Assembly: GCA_900551445.1 (NCBI GenBank) | Contig: URWA01000010.1 | Location: forward strand, 1-64,000 | Direction of reading: 5' to 3' | Length of the DNA: 64,000 nt | Source of the DNA: an uncultured Bacteroides sp. | GTDB taxonomy: Bacteria; Bacteroidota; Bacteroidia; Bacteroidales; Bacteroidaceae | Part shown: positions 1 through 9,198 of the stretch, piece after piece | How the letters are laid out: the number at the start of each line of letters is the position of its first letter | Numbering within the stretch: position 1 is the stretch's first letter | Notes under the pieces: model-generated | Database searches by the model: none | What the model was told of the DNA's origin: nothing | The model's input: the letters and a program-made list of their open reading frames with translations, nothing else | Position numbers and translations under genes: made by a program

Positions 1-10
1 TAATAAAAAC

Positions 11-40
11 CAATTATCATTTTAGTTCTATCATTTACCA
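11..40 (-). promoter_or_regulatory. Diverged copy of a shared upstream operator motif
   Basis: Read on the minus strand this resembles the motif at 26768-26797 over 30 bases (TGGTAAAT, then GATAGAACTAAAATG, then ATAATTG). In the three full copies a TTTGCA box follows exactly 32 nt later; here that box would lie left of the window, so the controlled gene is not visible. Inferred from similarity only. Confidence 0.45.
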
Positions 41-850
41 TTTATTTCCTTTTTTCCTTTTATAAAATAAATAAGCATTGTCGAAAAAGGATATTTCAGG
101 GAATCAGCTAATAGCTATCTTAATGACAATATTTCGCATCGCTGAGCTTATCAGCGTAACAGCCCGTTACCTAATTTCAATCAAGGCAAAGGTTTGGTAT
201 TGCTCCTTCCTGCAATGTTGGTTCTCTGTTATGCTTTCATACTCTTGAACTGAACGCATGCAATATTAACAGGACAACAGTATGAAATACCCTATATGCT
301 GATGCAGGGACAAGCAGAAGAATGACAGATTCATCTAAAACCTGACCGATTCTATAGGCGATTTTGAGTACCGCAGCAGAAAGCAGGCAGAAGAGTGAAA
401 TAATCAACTTGCTCAATAAACAAACCGAGCAATTGAAAAAACATCGACAAATTTGATAGGGCACAAACATGAACAAGACGAAGTGATGAATCATCTTCGC
501 TGCTATGGCTTCTTTAGTTGGATGGTAGTGCTATTCCTTACTTCCTTTCAGTCTGCTTTGTGACTAAGTTACGGTTTCAAAACGTACGAGCATTGCATAA
601 TTTTTCTTGATGGTAAGGAAGCTGTCGAATGATGCTGCATTGGAAGGCAGAACATTGTTTTTGTATAAATAAAAAATACCAAAAAATGTATCCATAAACA
701 TATTACATTTTTCCATAAAAAAACGCCGCGGGGCCTTATTCGGGCTATATACGGTGGCTATATACTGTATTTTCACCAAATGGCGTATCGGGGAAGGTGA
801 TTTGGCAACTTGCTATGAACCTGCCAGTCCCTTCCTTGTTTTACAAAAGG
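41..850. other. Intergenic stretch, no gene recognised
   Basis: AT-rich DNA with only short open frames that have no family features. I see no RNA gene, no convincing terminator and no clear relic. It separates the end of the rteC pseudogene from whatever lies left of the window. Confidence 0.5.
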
Positions 851-1683
851 TTATCCGTCCGTTTCGTCCATTCGTTTCAACAAACGTTCCTTCATTTGAT
901 CAAGGTAAGCTGTCCGGCTGTTCTTCCGGTTACGCATGGAGATAAACGTGTGGTACACGTCTCCCAAGTCGATATGGAACATTTGTTCGAACAGCATCAC
1001 GAGCTCGACAATGCTCACCCTCCCGTTATCCACGCTACCCATCGCCCAAATGCCATATATCAGTTCCACGGCAGCCGCCTTCCGGTCCGTCCAATGGTGC
1101 TCCTTTTCCTGCACGGCATACGCCCCCTCCATTGCCAGCAGCACTTTCCGGTTCAGATAACCAAGTAACATTTCCGCCGCTATCAGTCTTGGGGCCAACA
1201 AGTCATAACCGGTTGACATTACCGAATCCTCCTCCAGCATAAAACTTCCGCTTTCCGGGCTCAGCTCCTTTTTGGCACGGCAGAAATAGTAATGGTCCCG
1301 GTAAGTCGCCCCGCTCCGGTAATACTGGTAAAAGGGAAGGTATCGTTCCAGTTTCCGCTGGTATTCTTTCATGGCCTTGCGGTAATGCATCCGGGCAATC
1401 TCCGGGCAACATGAACAACCGCTCTCGATCTGGTATACCCGGTAATAATACAGCAGGCGTCCCGTCAGGGCAGGCTTGTAATACTTGAAAAAGCAGATTT
1501 CCTCTTCCACGTTGGAGAATGGGTGGTTCAGGACATAGTCCTTCAACTCACGGGATCGCTCCCTCAAAAAGAAACCATCTCCTGACAAGTCCGTATCACT
1601 TGCTCTCCCTCCATACGGGAAGATTCGATGCCCATCTTACGTTCGACCTCCTGCATCAAGTTGTTAAAGTACGTTTCTATCAT
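851..1683 (-). pseudogene. rteC: RteC-family regulator, frameshifted
   Basis: Across two frames this encodes one RteC-like protein of about 277 residues; RteC is the regulator that drives excision functions in Bacteroides tetracycline elements. The first 39 codons start at the ATG at 1683 (MIETYFNNLMQEVERKMG) and reach TGA at 1566-1564. The remainder, with CFFKYYKPALTGRLLYYYR and the C-terminal WTDRKAAAVELIYGIWAMG and FISMRNRKNSRTAYLDQMK, is in the neighbouring frame. The break lies on a run of five A (T on the coding strand) at 1566-1570, and one extra base would restore a single frame. So it is a homopolymer frameshift, a sequencing slip, or a slippage-controlled gene. It follows the fimbrial operon on the same strand. 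The family call is firm; its state is not. Confidence 0.75.
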
Positions 1684-1812
1684 GTTATTCCTTAATTATG
1701 GGGCACGTGAGTGCCTTCACGCTGCCCGGTTTATTTTTATGCTTCGCTTGATTCGGTCGCAGTTTTTCCTTTCGGCCCTTTACGATGAAAAACCTTTTCC
1801 TCATATCGAAAA

Positions 1813-1848
1813 GACCGGAGAAAAGCCATGATACGGCTTCCTCCGGTC
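1813..1848 (-). terminator. Hairpin after the fimbrial operon
   Basis: GACCGGAG at 1813-1820 pairs with CTCCGGTC at 1841-1848, extended imperfectly inwards (AAAAGCC with GGCTT). It lies about 50 bp past the stop of the last fimbrial gene and is followed on the minus strand by a T-rich stretch. Confidence 0.5.
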
Positions 1849-1894
1849 ACACTTACAAAACTGGGAAATTTCTTCCCCAATCCCCGGGACCAGA

Positions 1895-4800
1895 CTATTC
1901 AAGGTCCCTCACGCAACGCACGTATCCCTTCCTGTTATTCACAAGCCTGTCATTGTCACCCGCCCATTGGGTATCCACGGTCGTGACCCATCGGACATAA
2001 CCGTCAAAATACATCTGGTAGCCGGCACTGAACGATCTTGCCCCGTCCATGTTTCGCTTGGAGAATCCCGTTCGGGAATGGTAAACCTTGGTATCTGTCG
2101 TTTTCAGGGAAAGAAGGTCATTACCGAATGTGTAAACCTCATTTTTCTCACGGTCATCCCAGTCAAACAGGCTCCCGCACATGATTTTCAACTCCACCTC
2201 GTTGGGCACGCGCCAGGTTCCCTGATCGCTCTTGTCCGCCTCCTGGTAATAATAGGCGCACGGGCTGTTTCCCTGTTCGATGTCCGCCATCAGCGTGCTC
2301 CAATCCTCGAAGTAATACTCGCTCTCCCTATTGGGATTATTCAAATCCTTGGGCTTATCTGTCTTATTGGCAATATACTTGGCCACCTCGAACCCGTTCT
2401 TGTAAATAGTATTGGACTGGGAGTGCTCGTCGTGTGCGGGTAACTCGTAAATGGCTCTCACCGATCTGACCACACTATATGGCAGGTTATCCGCCCTGAA
2501 GACCAGGTATTCCTCTCTCGTCCTGTTGTTGACTAAAGTCGTGTTCAACTCTTTGTCCAGTTCATCTATATGATAGCTTGTTCCCCCAGGCTCCAGTATC
2601 CCCAGATCCCTGATCAGCCTCACCTCCGAGTAGGGGGTACGGTCCCCGGGTGAGTTCCCTCCCTTGTAATAATCAAAGTTGTCCATGGGAGTCATGCTAC
2701 GACTCTCCATAATGTTGATATAAGTGTTAGCGCTAAAACCAGAAATGTTCGTGCTTCCCATAAAGGCTTTTGATGTATAAAATGCAGTGGCGTTGTCCGA
2801 GGGGGCGTGCCCGTGCAGCCTGGAATGTAACGGCAACGCCCGTTCCCCCACGAGAAGCATGTTACTCTCGGCTACCGAGGGGATGTACCACTGCATTTCG
2901 GAAGCCTGCATCCTCCCGTCACGGTCATTGTCCCGGTTTCGTATAAACGGAGTATAGATGGCGTATTCCGTGTGATAGTTTCTCAGAGCGACTTGGTAAT
3001 AATCCTTGTTGAGCGTCAACTTCCCGTTCTCCACTTTCGTCATAGCCTGCCACAACCGGTCATGATTGCTCCTGATCGGGTCGTTCATGACTTCCCCCGT
3101 GAACCCGCCGATCAATCCCGACTTTCCGATCAGTTTCCAGGTATTCGACCAGCCGTTGGAATAATATTTGTTATAATAATAGCGTGCCTCACTGACTGCA
3201 GGTGTCATAAAGTCCAGGTCCGGTGTCTCGTTCACGTTTTCCACCCCCCAGACACGCATGCCTTCGGGTCCCTCCGTAAACACCGTCTTGATGGACATCT
3301 GACGGATGGAAACGACAGCCTGGTGATAACGTGACTGCCCGTCGGGGGAGATTTCATGCGACGTGTTCACCAGCAGGTCGAAAGTCCGATCCGGGGCGTT
3401 GGCAAAGGTTTTCCACAAGTTCTTGTCCTCGGGGGCGCCATCCTGCATGGGGTTCCGCTCGTAGAAATACTCGTTGGCGTAAACCGTCACCTTGCAAAGC
3501 CCCGTGGAGGCATTAAATACATAATCGGGCTCTTTGACAAGTCGGTAAAGAAACTGTTCCAGCGAAAGCAGATGCACCCCCGTGTTGGAGTAATATTCCA
3601 TGGTTTCGTTTCCATTGTCAGACAGGGTGCTCGGGTGGATGAAGAACGCGAGCCAACCAGTGTCTGCCTTCTTCTCCCCTGAAGGAACGTATCCGTTATC
3701 CTCCAGCTGTTCCAGCTCCGCCCTCGTGTAAGAGACTATCTTGTCACAGAACGGGGTGCGTATGGCAAAGGAGATCATCGCGTCGTCCTTCAAACTGCCA
3801 TCCGGATTGAAGATGGCAAGCTCGTCCTTGTTGAAACGCATCAGGCCCTGTTCATAATGGCAGTCAAAACTGAAGGAGCGGTGAGCGTCATATACAAGGC
3901 CTTCCACCCCGGGAGCGGGCTCCTCTTCCCGGTCCTTGTCGGACATCGCCTCCACTACCAGGTCGTTCATCCCCTTGATCGTCACGTTATAGGTATAGTG
4001 CACGTTACGTTCTATATCATAATCGTTGACCGGATCATTCTCCGCCGTGTATCCCAAGTAAACGCGGTAGGTCACCCTCCCGAAACGCTCCGTTGAGACT
4101 TCACCGGTTGTCATATCCTGGCGTAACTCACCCGTGAACTCGATGTAGGGAGCCAGATCCGGAGCGTATTCTGTAGCTCCGTTCTGCACGTTCGGCTTCT
4201 CCGTAGCATCGGGAACGGGAGACTTCACTTGTTTCTGCCGCAGGTCATACCCCTTCCTCTCCGCATTGTAACCGGGAGAGGCGGGAGTTATCATTTTTTT
4301 TGCCAATTTCCGGTTCTCCGGAAGGTAAAACGTAGTAGTAGTAGTAGTAGCGTCGCCCTCGAACTGGAATAATTCGGACAACCAGTACGAATCCATCTCC
4401 ATCCCGCCGGCATCCCAAGGAGCCCCGGCGTCACTGCCCTTAACATGCTCGGTGACAAAGGTCGAAGCCGGCACGTTACCGACTCTCCATGTCCCGGGCA
4501 CGAACGTGAGCCCCTCCCCGGTTTTCAGGTTGACCGTGATTTTCGCCTCCGCACGTTTCAGGGAGACCTCGAGACGCCTGGTGTCGGGACTGATCTCCTC
4601 CGTCTTGGTAACTGACATCAGCAGGTTCCCGTTCGGTCGGAACAGGGTACGGGCGGTCATCTCCGCCTTGACCCTCTGAATGTCCGAAAGGGACGACACG
4701 CCAGCCAGGATCCCGGGCTCTACCTGAAACAGCCCGTCACCATCCGATTTATAGTTCGCCAGCAGGACCAGCGTCTTCTCTCCCGAGGTAATGGGGATGT

Positions 4801-5152
4801 TTTTCAGCAATCCCATGCTCGTGGGTGCATCCGTGTCCTTCTCGCCGGTTGCCGTTTCCAAGGCAGCAGCGGCCTGATAAAGCTCCGCACGGGGATACTC
4901 CCGGGAGAACTCCACGCCGCCGCGGGAATCGAAAACCCACAGGTAAAGGTCGTATATCTTTCTCTCCTCGCCTTCCGGCAGGCCCGAACGTGTCTTGGAC
5001 CTGTTGGCTGCCGTACCTACGCTGATGTCTACCGTCGTGGGCACGCCTTCCGGGACACCGCTGCCCCGAAGCAGCTCCTCGTCCGTACAGCAGGTAAGAA
5101 CGGGCAGTAACAAAAGAATGAAACAAGTTATTTTCAGCCTATATGCTTTCAT
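1895..5152 (-). CDS. Large fimbrial tip/accessory lipoprotein (DUF4906-like)
   Basis: A 1085-residue protein with a lipoprotein signal (hydrophobic residues 8-20, then CC at 21-22). The N-terminal part (about 40-400) has fimbrillin-like features (VDISVGTAANRSKTR, then a YDLYLWVFDSRGG strand). The C-terminal third (SFSAGYQMYFDGYVRW and GYVRCVRD) resembles the C-lectin-like/FISUMP ends seen in large fimbrial tip proteins of Bacteroides. Last gene of the Mfa-type operon, 36 bp after the preceding gene, where tip or minor subunits such as Mfa5 are usually coded. A run of ACTACT repeats at about 4330-4349 encodes a Thr tract, a possible slippage site. Ligand unknown. Confidence 0.7.
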   Translation of the reverse strand: MKAYRLKITCFILLLLPVLTCCTDEELLRGSGVPEGVPTTVDISVGTAANRSKTRSGLPEGEERKIYDLYLWVFDSRGGVEFSREYPRAELYQAAAALETATGEKDTDAPTSMGLLKNIPITSGEKTLVLLANYKSDGDGLFQVEPGILAGVSSLSDIQRVKAEMTARTLFRPNGNLLMSVTKTEEISPDTRRLEVSLKRAEAKITVNLKTGEGLTFVPGTWRVGNVPASTFVTEHVKGSDAGAPWDAGGMEMDSYWLSELFQFEGDATTTTTTFYLPENRKLAKKMITPASPGYNAERKGYDLRQKQVKSPVPDATEKPNVQNGATEYAPDLAPYIEFTGELRQDMTTGEVSTERFGRVTYRVYLGYTAENDPVNDYDIERNVHYTYNVTIKGMNDLVVEAMSDKDREEEPAPGVEGLVYDAHRSFSFDCHYEQGLMRFNKDELAIFNPDGSLKDDAMISFAIRTPFCDKIVSYTRAELEQLEDNGYVPSGEKKADTGWLAFFIHPSTLSDNGNETMEYYSNTGVHLLSLEQFLYRLVKEPDYVFNASTGLCKVTVYANEYFYERNPMQDGAPEDKNLWKTFANAPDRTFDLLVNTSHEISPDGQSRYHQAVVSIRQMSIKTVFTEGPEGMRVWGVENVNETPDLDFMTPAVSEARYYYNKYYSNGWSNTWKLIGKSGLIGGFTGEVMNDPIRSNHDRLWQAMTKVENGKLTLNKDYYQVALRNYHTEYAIYTPFIRNRDNDRDGRMQASEMQWYIPSVAESNMLLVGERALPLHSRLHGHAPSDNATAFYTSKAFMGSTNISGFSANTYINIMESRSMTPMDNFDYYKGGNSPGDRTPYSEVRLIRDLGILEPGGTSYHIDELDKELNTTLVNNRTREEYLVFRADNLPYSVVRSVRAIYELPAHDEHSQSNTIYKNGFEVAKYIANKTDKPKDLNNPNRESEYYFEDWSTLMADIEQGNSPCAYYYQEADKSDQGTWRVPNEVELKIMCGSLFDWDDREKNEVYTFGNDLLSLKTTDTKVYHSRTGFSKRNMDGARSFSAGYQMYFDGYVRWVTTVDTQWAGDNDRLVNNRKGYVRCVRDLE

Positions 5153-5188
5153 ATATAATAAAAATTTATAATGACAAAATCGTGAACA

Positions 5189-6601
5189 TCACTGAAAAGG
5201 AGGGAACTCCACATCCTTCCGCTCCCAGGATTCGACCCGGTAGATAATCTCTCTGTCCGCGGCTTCCGGCAAGACCATGAATACCTTATAATCCCGGTTC
5301 GGGTAAATGGGGCCGGAATACACCCCGGGAGAACTTTCCTCGCCAATGTCAAGCAAAAAGGTCCTTGTCCTGGTCTGTGAGATGTCTCCTCCTGTATAAT
5401 ACTCCACTGTCAGCTGTATCTTCGGGTGAGGGTGTCCTTCCTGCCAGGAATTGGCTTCCGGAATATACGGGGCCAGGTACTGGGGAAGGAAGAACTGCTC
5501 GTATTTTTGGGCGTCCATTTTCGTATAGTCAATCTCTCCGCCGGCATTGAGGGGGGCCTCGTAGATGGTCAGTTGCGCTTCATTTTTTATTCCATAGGAA
5601 TACGTGCCCGTATGCTCCGTGTTCTTTCCCGCTCCCGGGGTGGATCCTGCAAGCTGGCCGCCGTCCGAGTCATTCTCCCTGAAAGAGGGAGACATCAGTA
5701 CCGGAAAGTTCAAAAAGGCAATCCTTTTATAATTATAAATGATCTGCTCAAAGGGGGCAATGCTTGCGATGTATATCCTGACACGGGAGAAATCACGGAA
5801 CAGCGGGATTGTGATATCCTGCACCTGCTCCCCGGAAGCGGGCTGGACGGCCGTGGACAGCTTTCCCGAAAGCATGCCCATATGCAACCTGTTGGATATT
5901 CCGGGAGCGTCATCCCAAGAGATATTGGAAGTTGTTGTCCAATCTATAATCTTCTCATCCGACGGGGAAGGAGTCACACCATCATACGGGTTGTCCACCG
6001 GAATGCCGAGACTGCCATCATCCTGCTCCCTGATGATGGCAGGGAATGCGGCTTCGACAATATCCTCCCTGTCCACCTCCTCCATGCCTTCCCCGAGGAA
6101 GTCCCATGGAACCGCGTTCTGCAGGATTCCTCCGGGCGTATAATAGGGCAGGTCCTTTCCTGTCTGGTTGGGGGCATAGAAAGCATAGAATTCACTCTCG
6201 CCTTTGGGGATGCGTATCTTGGTTTGATATTCCCCCTCCGCGTTGCCCGAACTGAAAGGAAGCAGGCGACTGTACACATACCGGTTCTGCTCCTTGTTGA
6301 AAACCATAAGTGCTATTCTGGGCTGTGCGGGGGCTTGGGGAAACAGTGTGCCGGTTTTATACCAGTTGGCCGGATCGGAGGAATAAAGGTCCAGCATCTC
6401 ACTTCCCCCGGCTGTTACGCCACGGGTTGACAGGTTCAGCCTGACGGTCACGTCATCCTCTCCGGAAAGCCGTTCCGGGATATCTTCTTCGTTCCGGCAT
6501 CCTGTCAGGGCAAGGAAAAAGAGCGGCAACACCATCATCACAAAGTTCCTCAAGGCCCTTACCGTGCGAGTATATTTAGTATCTTTCAGCATAATATTCA
6601 T
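5189..6601 (-). CDS. Fimbrial accessory lipoprotein (Mfa3/Mfa4-position)
   Basis: About 470 residues with a lipobox (LALTGC near residue 35) and fimbrillin-like beta-strand pattern (DDVTVRLNLSTRGV, then IALMVFNKEQNRYVYSRLLP). I chose the ATG at 6601 because it overlaps the TGA of the preceding Mfa2-like gene (TGATG), typical of translational coupling; an ATG at 6592 is also possible. Its place between the anchor subunit and the tip gene suggests a minor pilin linking tip and shaft. No narrower family can be named from sequence alone. Confidence 0.65.
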   Translation of the reverse strand: MNIMLKDTKYTRTVRALRNFVMMVLPLFFLALTGCRNEEDIPERLSGEDDVTVRLNLSTRGVTAGGSEMLDLYSSDPANWYKTGTLFPQAPAQPRIALMVFNKEQNRYVYSRLLPFSSGNAEGEYQTKIRIPKGESEFYAFYAPNQTGKDLPYYTPGGILQNAVPWDFLGEGMEEVDREDIVEAAFPAIIREQDDGSLGIPVDNPYDGVTPSPSDEKIIDWTTTSNISWDDAPGISNRLHMGMLSGKLSTAVQPASGEQVQDITIPLFRDFSRVRIYIASIAPFEQIIYNYKRIAFLNFPVLMSPSFRENDSDGGQLAGSTPGAGKNTEHTGTYSYGIKNEAQLTIYEAPLNAGGEIDYTKMDAQKYEQFFLPQYLAPYIPEANSWQEGHPHPKIQLTVEYYTGGDISQTRTRTFLLDIGEESSPGVYSGPIYPNRDYKVFMVLPEAADREIIYRVESWERKDVEFPPFQ

Positions 6602-7515
6602 CAATCGGTTATGGGAACCACGTCAACGGCTTCCCAGGGTTTTACACTTACTGTCAGAGAACGGGGATTCTGGCGGAAGAACAGTGGAAGCACCGCTTCC
6701 TGCCGCCCCGTTATCCGTATCTGGTCGGGATACAGAGCGATATATTCCGCGACATCTACCGTGCAGAGAACCTTATCTCCCTGCATAAGACGGATCGTCA
6801 GCGGGTCCCCGTCCTTGAAGCGCAGGGTATTGAAATCAAGCACGAAACGGTCGTTTTTTCCTCCCGTGTAAAACGGAAGGTCGAAGGATGTTTCTCCGGA
6901 ACGCTGCCCGGAAAAGGAGAAACGGGCTGAGAGCGTTTCCATCGTCAGGCGGAAGCCCGTCCCCTTGTTCTGTTCGTACCAGGTCCCGGCGTTCTCATCG
7001 TCGTCGGGAAGGACTACCGCATGGATTTTCACGTGCTGGGAATAAAGTCTTACCACGTCACGGGAGTCGTTCATGACCTTCGACGTGATGGTGGTTTCCC
7101 CAAGGTATAGCCTGTCAAACGTGCCGGCCGCCGGTCCGTCCTTTTCCGCCAGTTCGGGCCGGGAAACCGACGCTTCACCGTAAGCACCATCCCCGATAAC
7201 CGTCTCGTTCAACGCGTTGCCCACGGCCACTACTTTATAATCACCTTCCGGGAGCCTGACCTCCAGCGGTGAAAGCAGCTGTTCTCCCTCCAGGTGGTGT
7301 TTCTCCACCAAGGCCCCGTTCCCGACGTCAAAGATGAAGACGTCAATGTCATCCACGTATTCCTGCAGATGTTCCCGGTTGTCATCGGCCAGGTAGGAGA
7401 AGACGATCGTGTTGCCAAGGCAGCCGCTCAGGTCGTCATACACCCGGTCACATGCGGTCACGAGGTATAAAGCGGCCAACAGGCCCAGCCAGGTCGGTAT
7501 GTTTCTTATGTTCAT
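6601..7515 (-). CDS. mfa2: FimB/Mfa2-family fimbrial anchor subunit
   Basis: A 304-residue lipoprotein (YLVTAC, Cys at 22) with the hallmark start CDRVYDDLSGC and the first-domain pattern of Mfa2/FimB proteins (IVFSYLADDN, VDDIDVFIFDVGNG, LPEGDYKVVAVGN). In Porphyromonas and Bacteroides, Mfa2 anchors the Mfa1 shaft in the outer membrane and stops elongation. It ends with a strand motif (SLTVSVKPWEAVDVVPI) like those of Mfa1-type subunits. It follows mfa1 after a gap that holds a terminator-like hairpin. Confidence 0.85.
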   Translation of the reverse strand: MNIRNIPTWLGLLAALYLVTACDRVYDDLSGCLGNTIVFSYLADDNREHLQEYVDDIDVFIFDVGNGALVEKHHLEGEQLLSPLEVRLPEGDYKVVAVGNALNETVIGDGAYGEASVSRPELAEKDGPAAGTFDRLYLGETTITSKVMNDSRDVVRLYSQHVKIHAVVLPDDDENAGTWYEQNKGTGFRLTMETLSARFSFSGQRSGETSFDLPFYTGGKNDRFVLDFNTLRFKDGDPLTIRLMQGDKVLCTVDVAEYIALYPDQIRITGRQEAVLPLFFRQNPRSLTVSVKPWEAVDVVPITD

Positions 7516-7596
7516 ACTTTACACTAATTATTATAAATCAATACTGTAATTTTCCCGAAAGAGAGGACACGTTTCCCTCCCGCGGGTAATAAAAAA

Positions 7597-7621
7597 GGGA
7601 GGGGACAAACTTTCCCCTCCC
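7597..7621 (-). terminator. Hairpin with U-run between mfa1 and mfa2
   Basis: GGGAGGGGA (7597-7605) pairs with TCCCCTCCC (7613-7621) around a 7-nt loop; on the minus strand the stem is followed by TTTTTT (7591-7596). It sits about 90 bp after the mfa1 stop. Such a partial terminator would make the shaft subunit more abundant than the genes beyond it (inference). Confidence 0.75.
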
Positions 7622-7709
7622 CGAGAGTGCGGGGCGGATTCCGGTACCGGCCTGTCAGGGCCGATACGGGAAAAGCGCTCCGGCAAGCGGCTATTACTCT
7701 CTATCTGTA

Positions 7710-9143
7710 TCAGTCAAGGATGGGGAATACGTTCACAGCGGTCCAAGGCTGCACCTCGACACGGACGATGACGTTCACGTTCTCGTCCTCCAAATCCCCC
7801 TGTCCGCCCGGTTCGGGAGTCACACCTTCAGGAATGCTCGGGTCAACATCCACGAGGATACCCTGGCCCCCGTTCAGCGCAGCGAGATCCAGATTGATCA
7901 GGTAACCGCCCTTGCCGGCTTCCAGATCCGTCGTGCCTGCAGTTTCACCTTCTGCCTTCGCGTAACCGGATATAACGACAAAACGTCTGTCGGCGGATAC
8001 GCCGTCGTCACCTGTCTTGAAAACGAAAGCAAGTTTTGGAGCGTTGTTTTCCTTACCGTAACCCGTAATGCCGTTCACGAAGAAGTTAAACGCTGCGGCC
8101 TTTGCCCCCTGTGCGAAATCGAAACCCGCTGCATTGAAATAGGAGGCCACTTCCGACAAGTCCGTGTTACCGTCGGGTTTGAACGTGCCGTCTTCGAATT
8201 TATAGCGGTCTCCGGCGTAGGTCTTGGCCCAGAACCAGTTTGCCTCTTCTTCCACTGTAAGTTGAGGAACAGAGAGCGTTCTGCTGAAACGGTTCATCAG
8301 GATACCTTGGTTTGCAGTGGTCACTTCGACAACCTGCAGCCATTGACTCAGGCTGGCCTGTTGGGCAATGTCGGACTTGCCGTCCCATGTCTGGCCGTTG
8401 AAGCCTGCGGCATCAGCCTTGAAAGCGGCCCACGCTTCGGCACTGCTCTTTCCCTTATTTTCATCCTTGGCCAGCCAAGTCGTGCACCATTGTTCAGCCT
8501 CGGTCTTTTTCCCGTCTTTCCAGATAACCTTGACAAACTTGGTACCGGTCACCTGGAAGCGGTTCATGCTGGCGGTCAAGGTGAGCTCGGCCTTCTTCAC
8601 GGTACGTTTGTCTTCCTGAGGATTGACGCCATAAGGCTCGGCGCCAACAGTGGTAAGTGTTTCAGAACCGGCATAAATCACTTCATTAATTTGGGCTTTC
8701 AGCTGTTGTTTGCTGATTTCAGCAACAGTCTTTCCCTCACCGTCAACCAACGCTCCCTGAGGGTTAGCGATAACAAGTGCCTTTGTCACGCCATTGTCCA
8801 CGTCAAGGAATTTATAACCTCCCGTCGTTGCCTCTGCACCCACGGCAGTAGCCGAAGTCAGCTTGGTAAAATCATCAGTATCTTTTGTAAATTCCTTCGA
8901 CAGGACAATGTCTTCCCCAGCCACCAAGTACACATGCAGTTTTTCAACCGATGCCGCATCCTGGTCGTTGGCGGTGTTCTGCAATTCGCCCATGGCGGCA
9001 CGTGTGCCCGGACCGGGTAATGCCACTGACATCACCACATCAACCGGTTGGTTGCCACTCTCCGGCGCTACCGGATTCTCTTCGTTGTTACATGCAGCGA
9101 ACAACGCCAACGAGGCCACTGCAAAATACTTCATTACTTTCAT
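7710..9143 (-). CDS. mfa1: Mfa1-family major fimbrial subunit
   Basis: A 477-residue lipoprotein precursor (signal to LFAAC, Cys near 18). The N-terminal fimbrillin strand (PVDVVMSVALPGPGTRAAMG) carries an Arg-Ala pair suited to gingipain-like processing, as in type V pili. Further features are the central VEKLHVYLVAGEDIVLS strand and a C-terminal PWTAVNVFPILD strand that would be donated to the next subunit. Length fits the family (about 450-560). Sits between the OmpA-TPR gene and the anchor gene in the usual mfa order. It polymerises outside the cell into the fimbrial shaft. Confidence 0.85.
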   Translation of the reverse strand: MKVMKYFAVASLALFAACNNEENPVAPESGNQPVDVVMSVALPGPGTRAAMGELQNTANDQDAASVEKLHVYLVAGEDIVLSKEFTKDTDDFTKLTSATAVGAEATTGGYKFLDVDNGVTKALVIANPQGALVDGEGKTVAEISKQQLKAQINEVIYAGSETLTTVGAEPYGVNPQEDKRTVKKAELTLTASMNRFQVTGTKFVKVIWKDGKKTEAEQWCTTWLAKDENKGKSSAEAWAAFKADAAGFNGQTWDGKSDIAQQASLSQWLQVVEVTTANQGILMNRFSRTLSVPQLTVEEEANWFWAKTYAGDRYKFEDGTFKPDGNTDLSEVASYFNAAGFDFAQGAKAAAFNFFVNGITGYGKENNAPKLAFVFKTGDDGVSADRRFVVISGYAKAEGETAGTTDLEAGKGGYLINLDLAALNGGQGILVDVDPSIPEGVTPEPGGQGDLEDENVNVIVRVEVQPWTAVNVFPILD

Positions 9144-9198
9144 AATTCGAATTGTTTTTAAATTAAGATTACTAATACTATATATAACTATGTCTGAG

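Noticed and set aside
237..779. Minus-strand frames at 237-494 and 564-779
   Set aside because: Low-complexity hydrophobic or AT-driven translations with no start context and no family features.
4330..4349. Trinucleotide run in the fimbrial tip gene as a phase-variation tract
   Set aside because: The unit is 3 bp, so slippage would change only the Thr count and not switch the frame.
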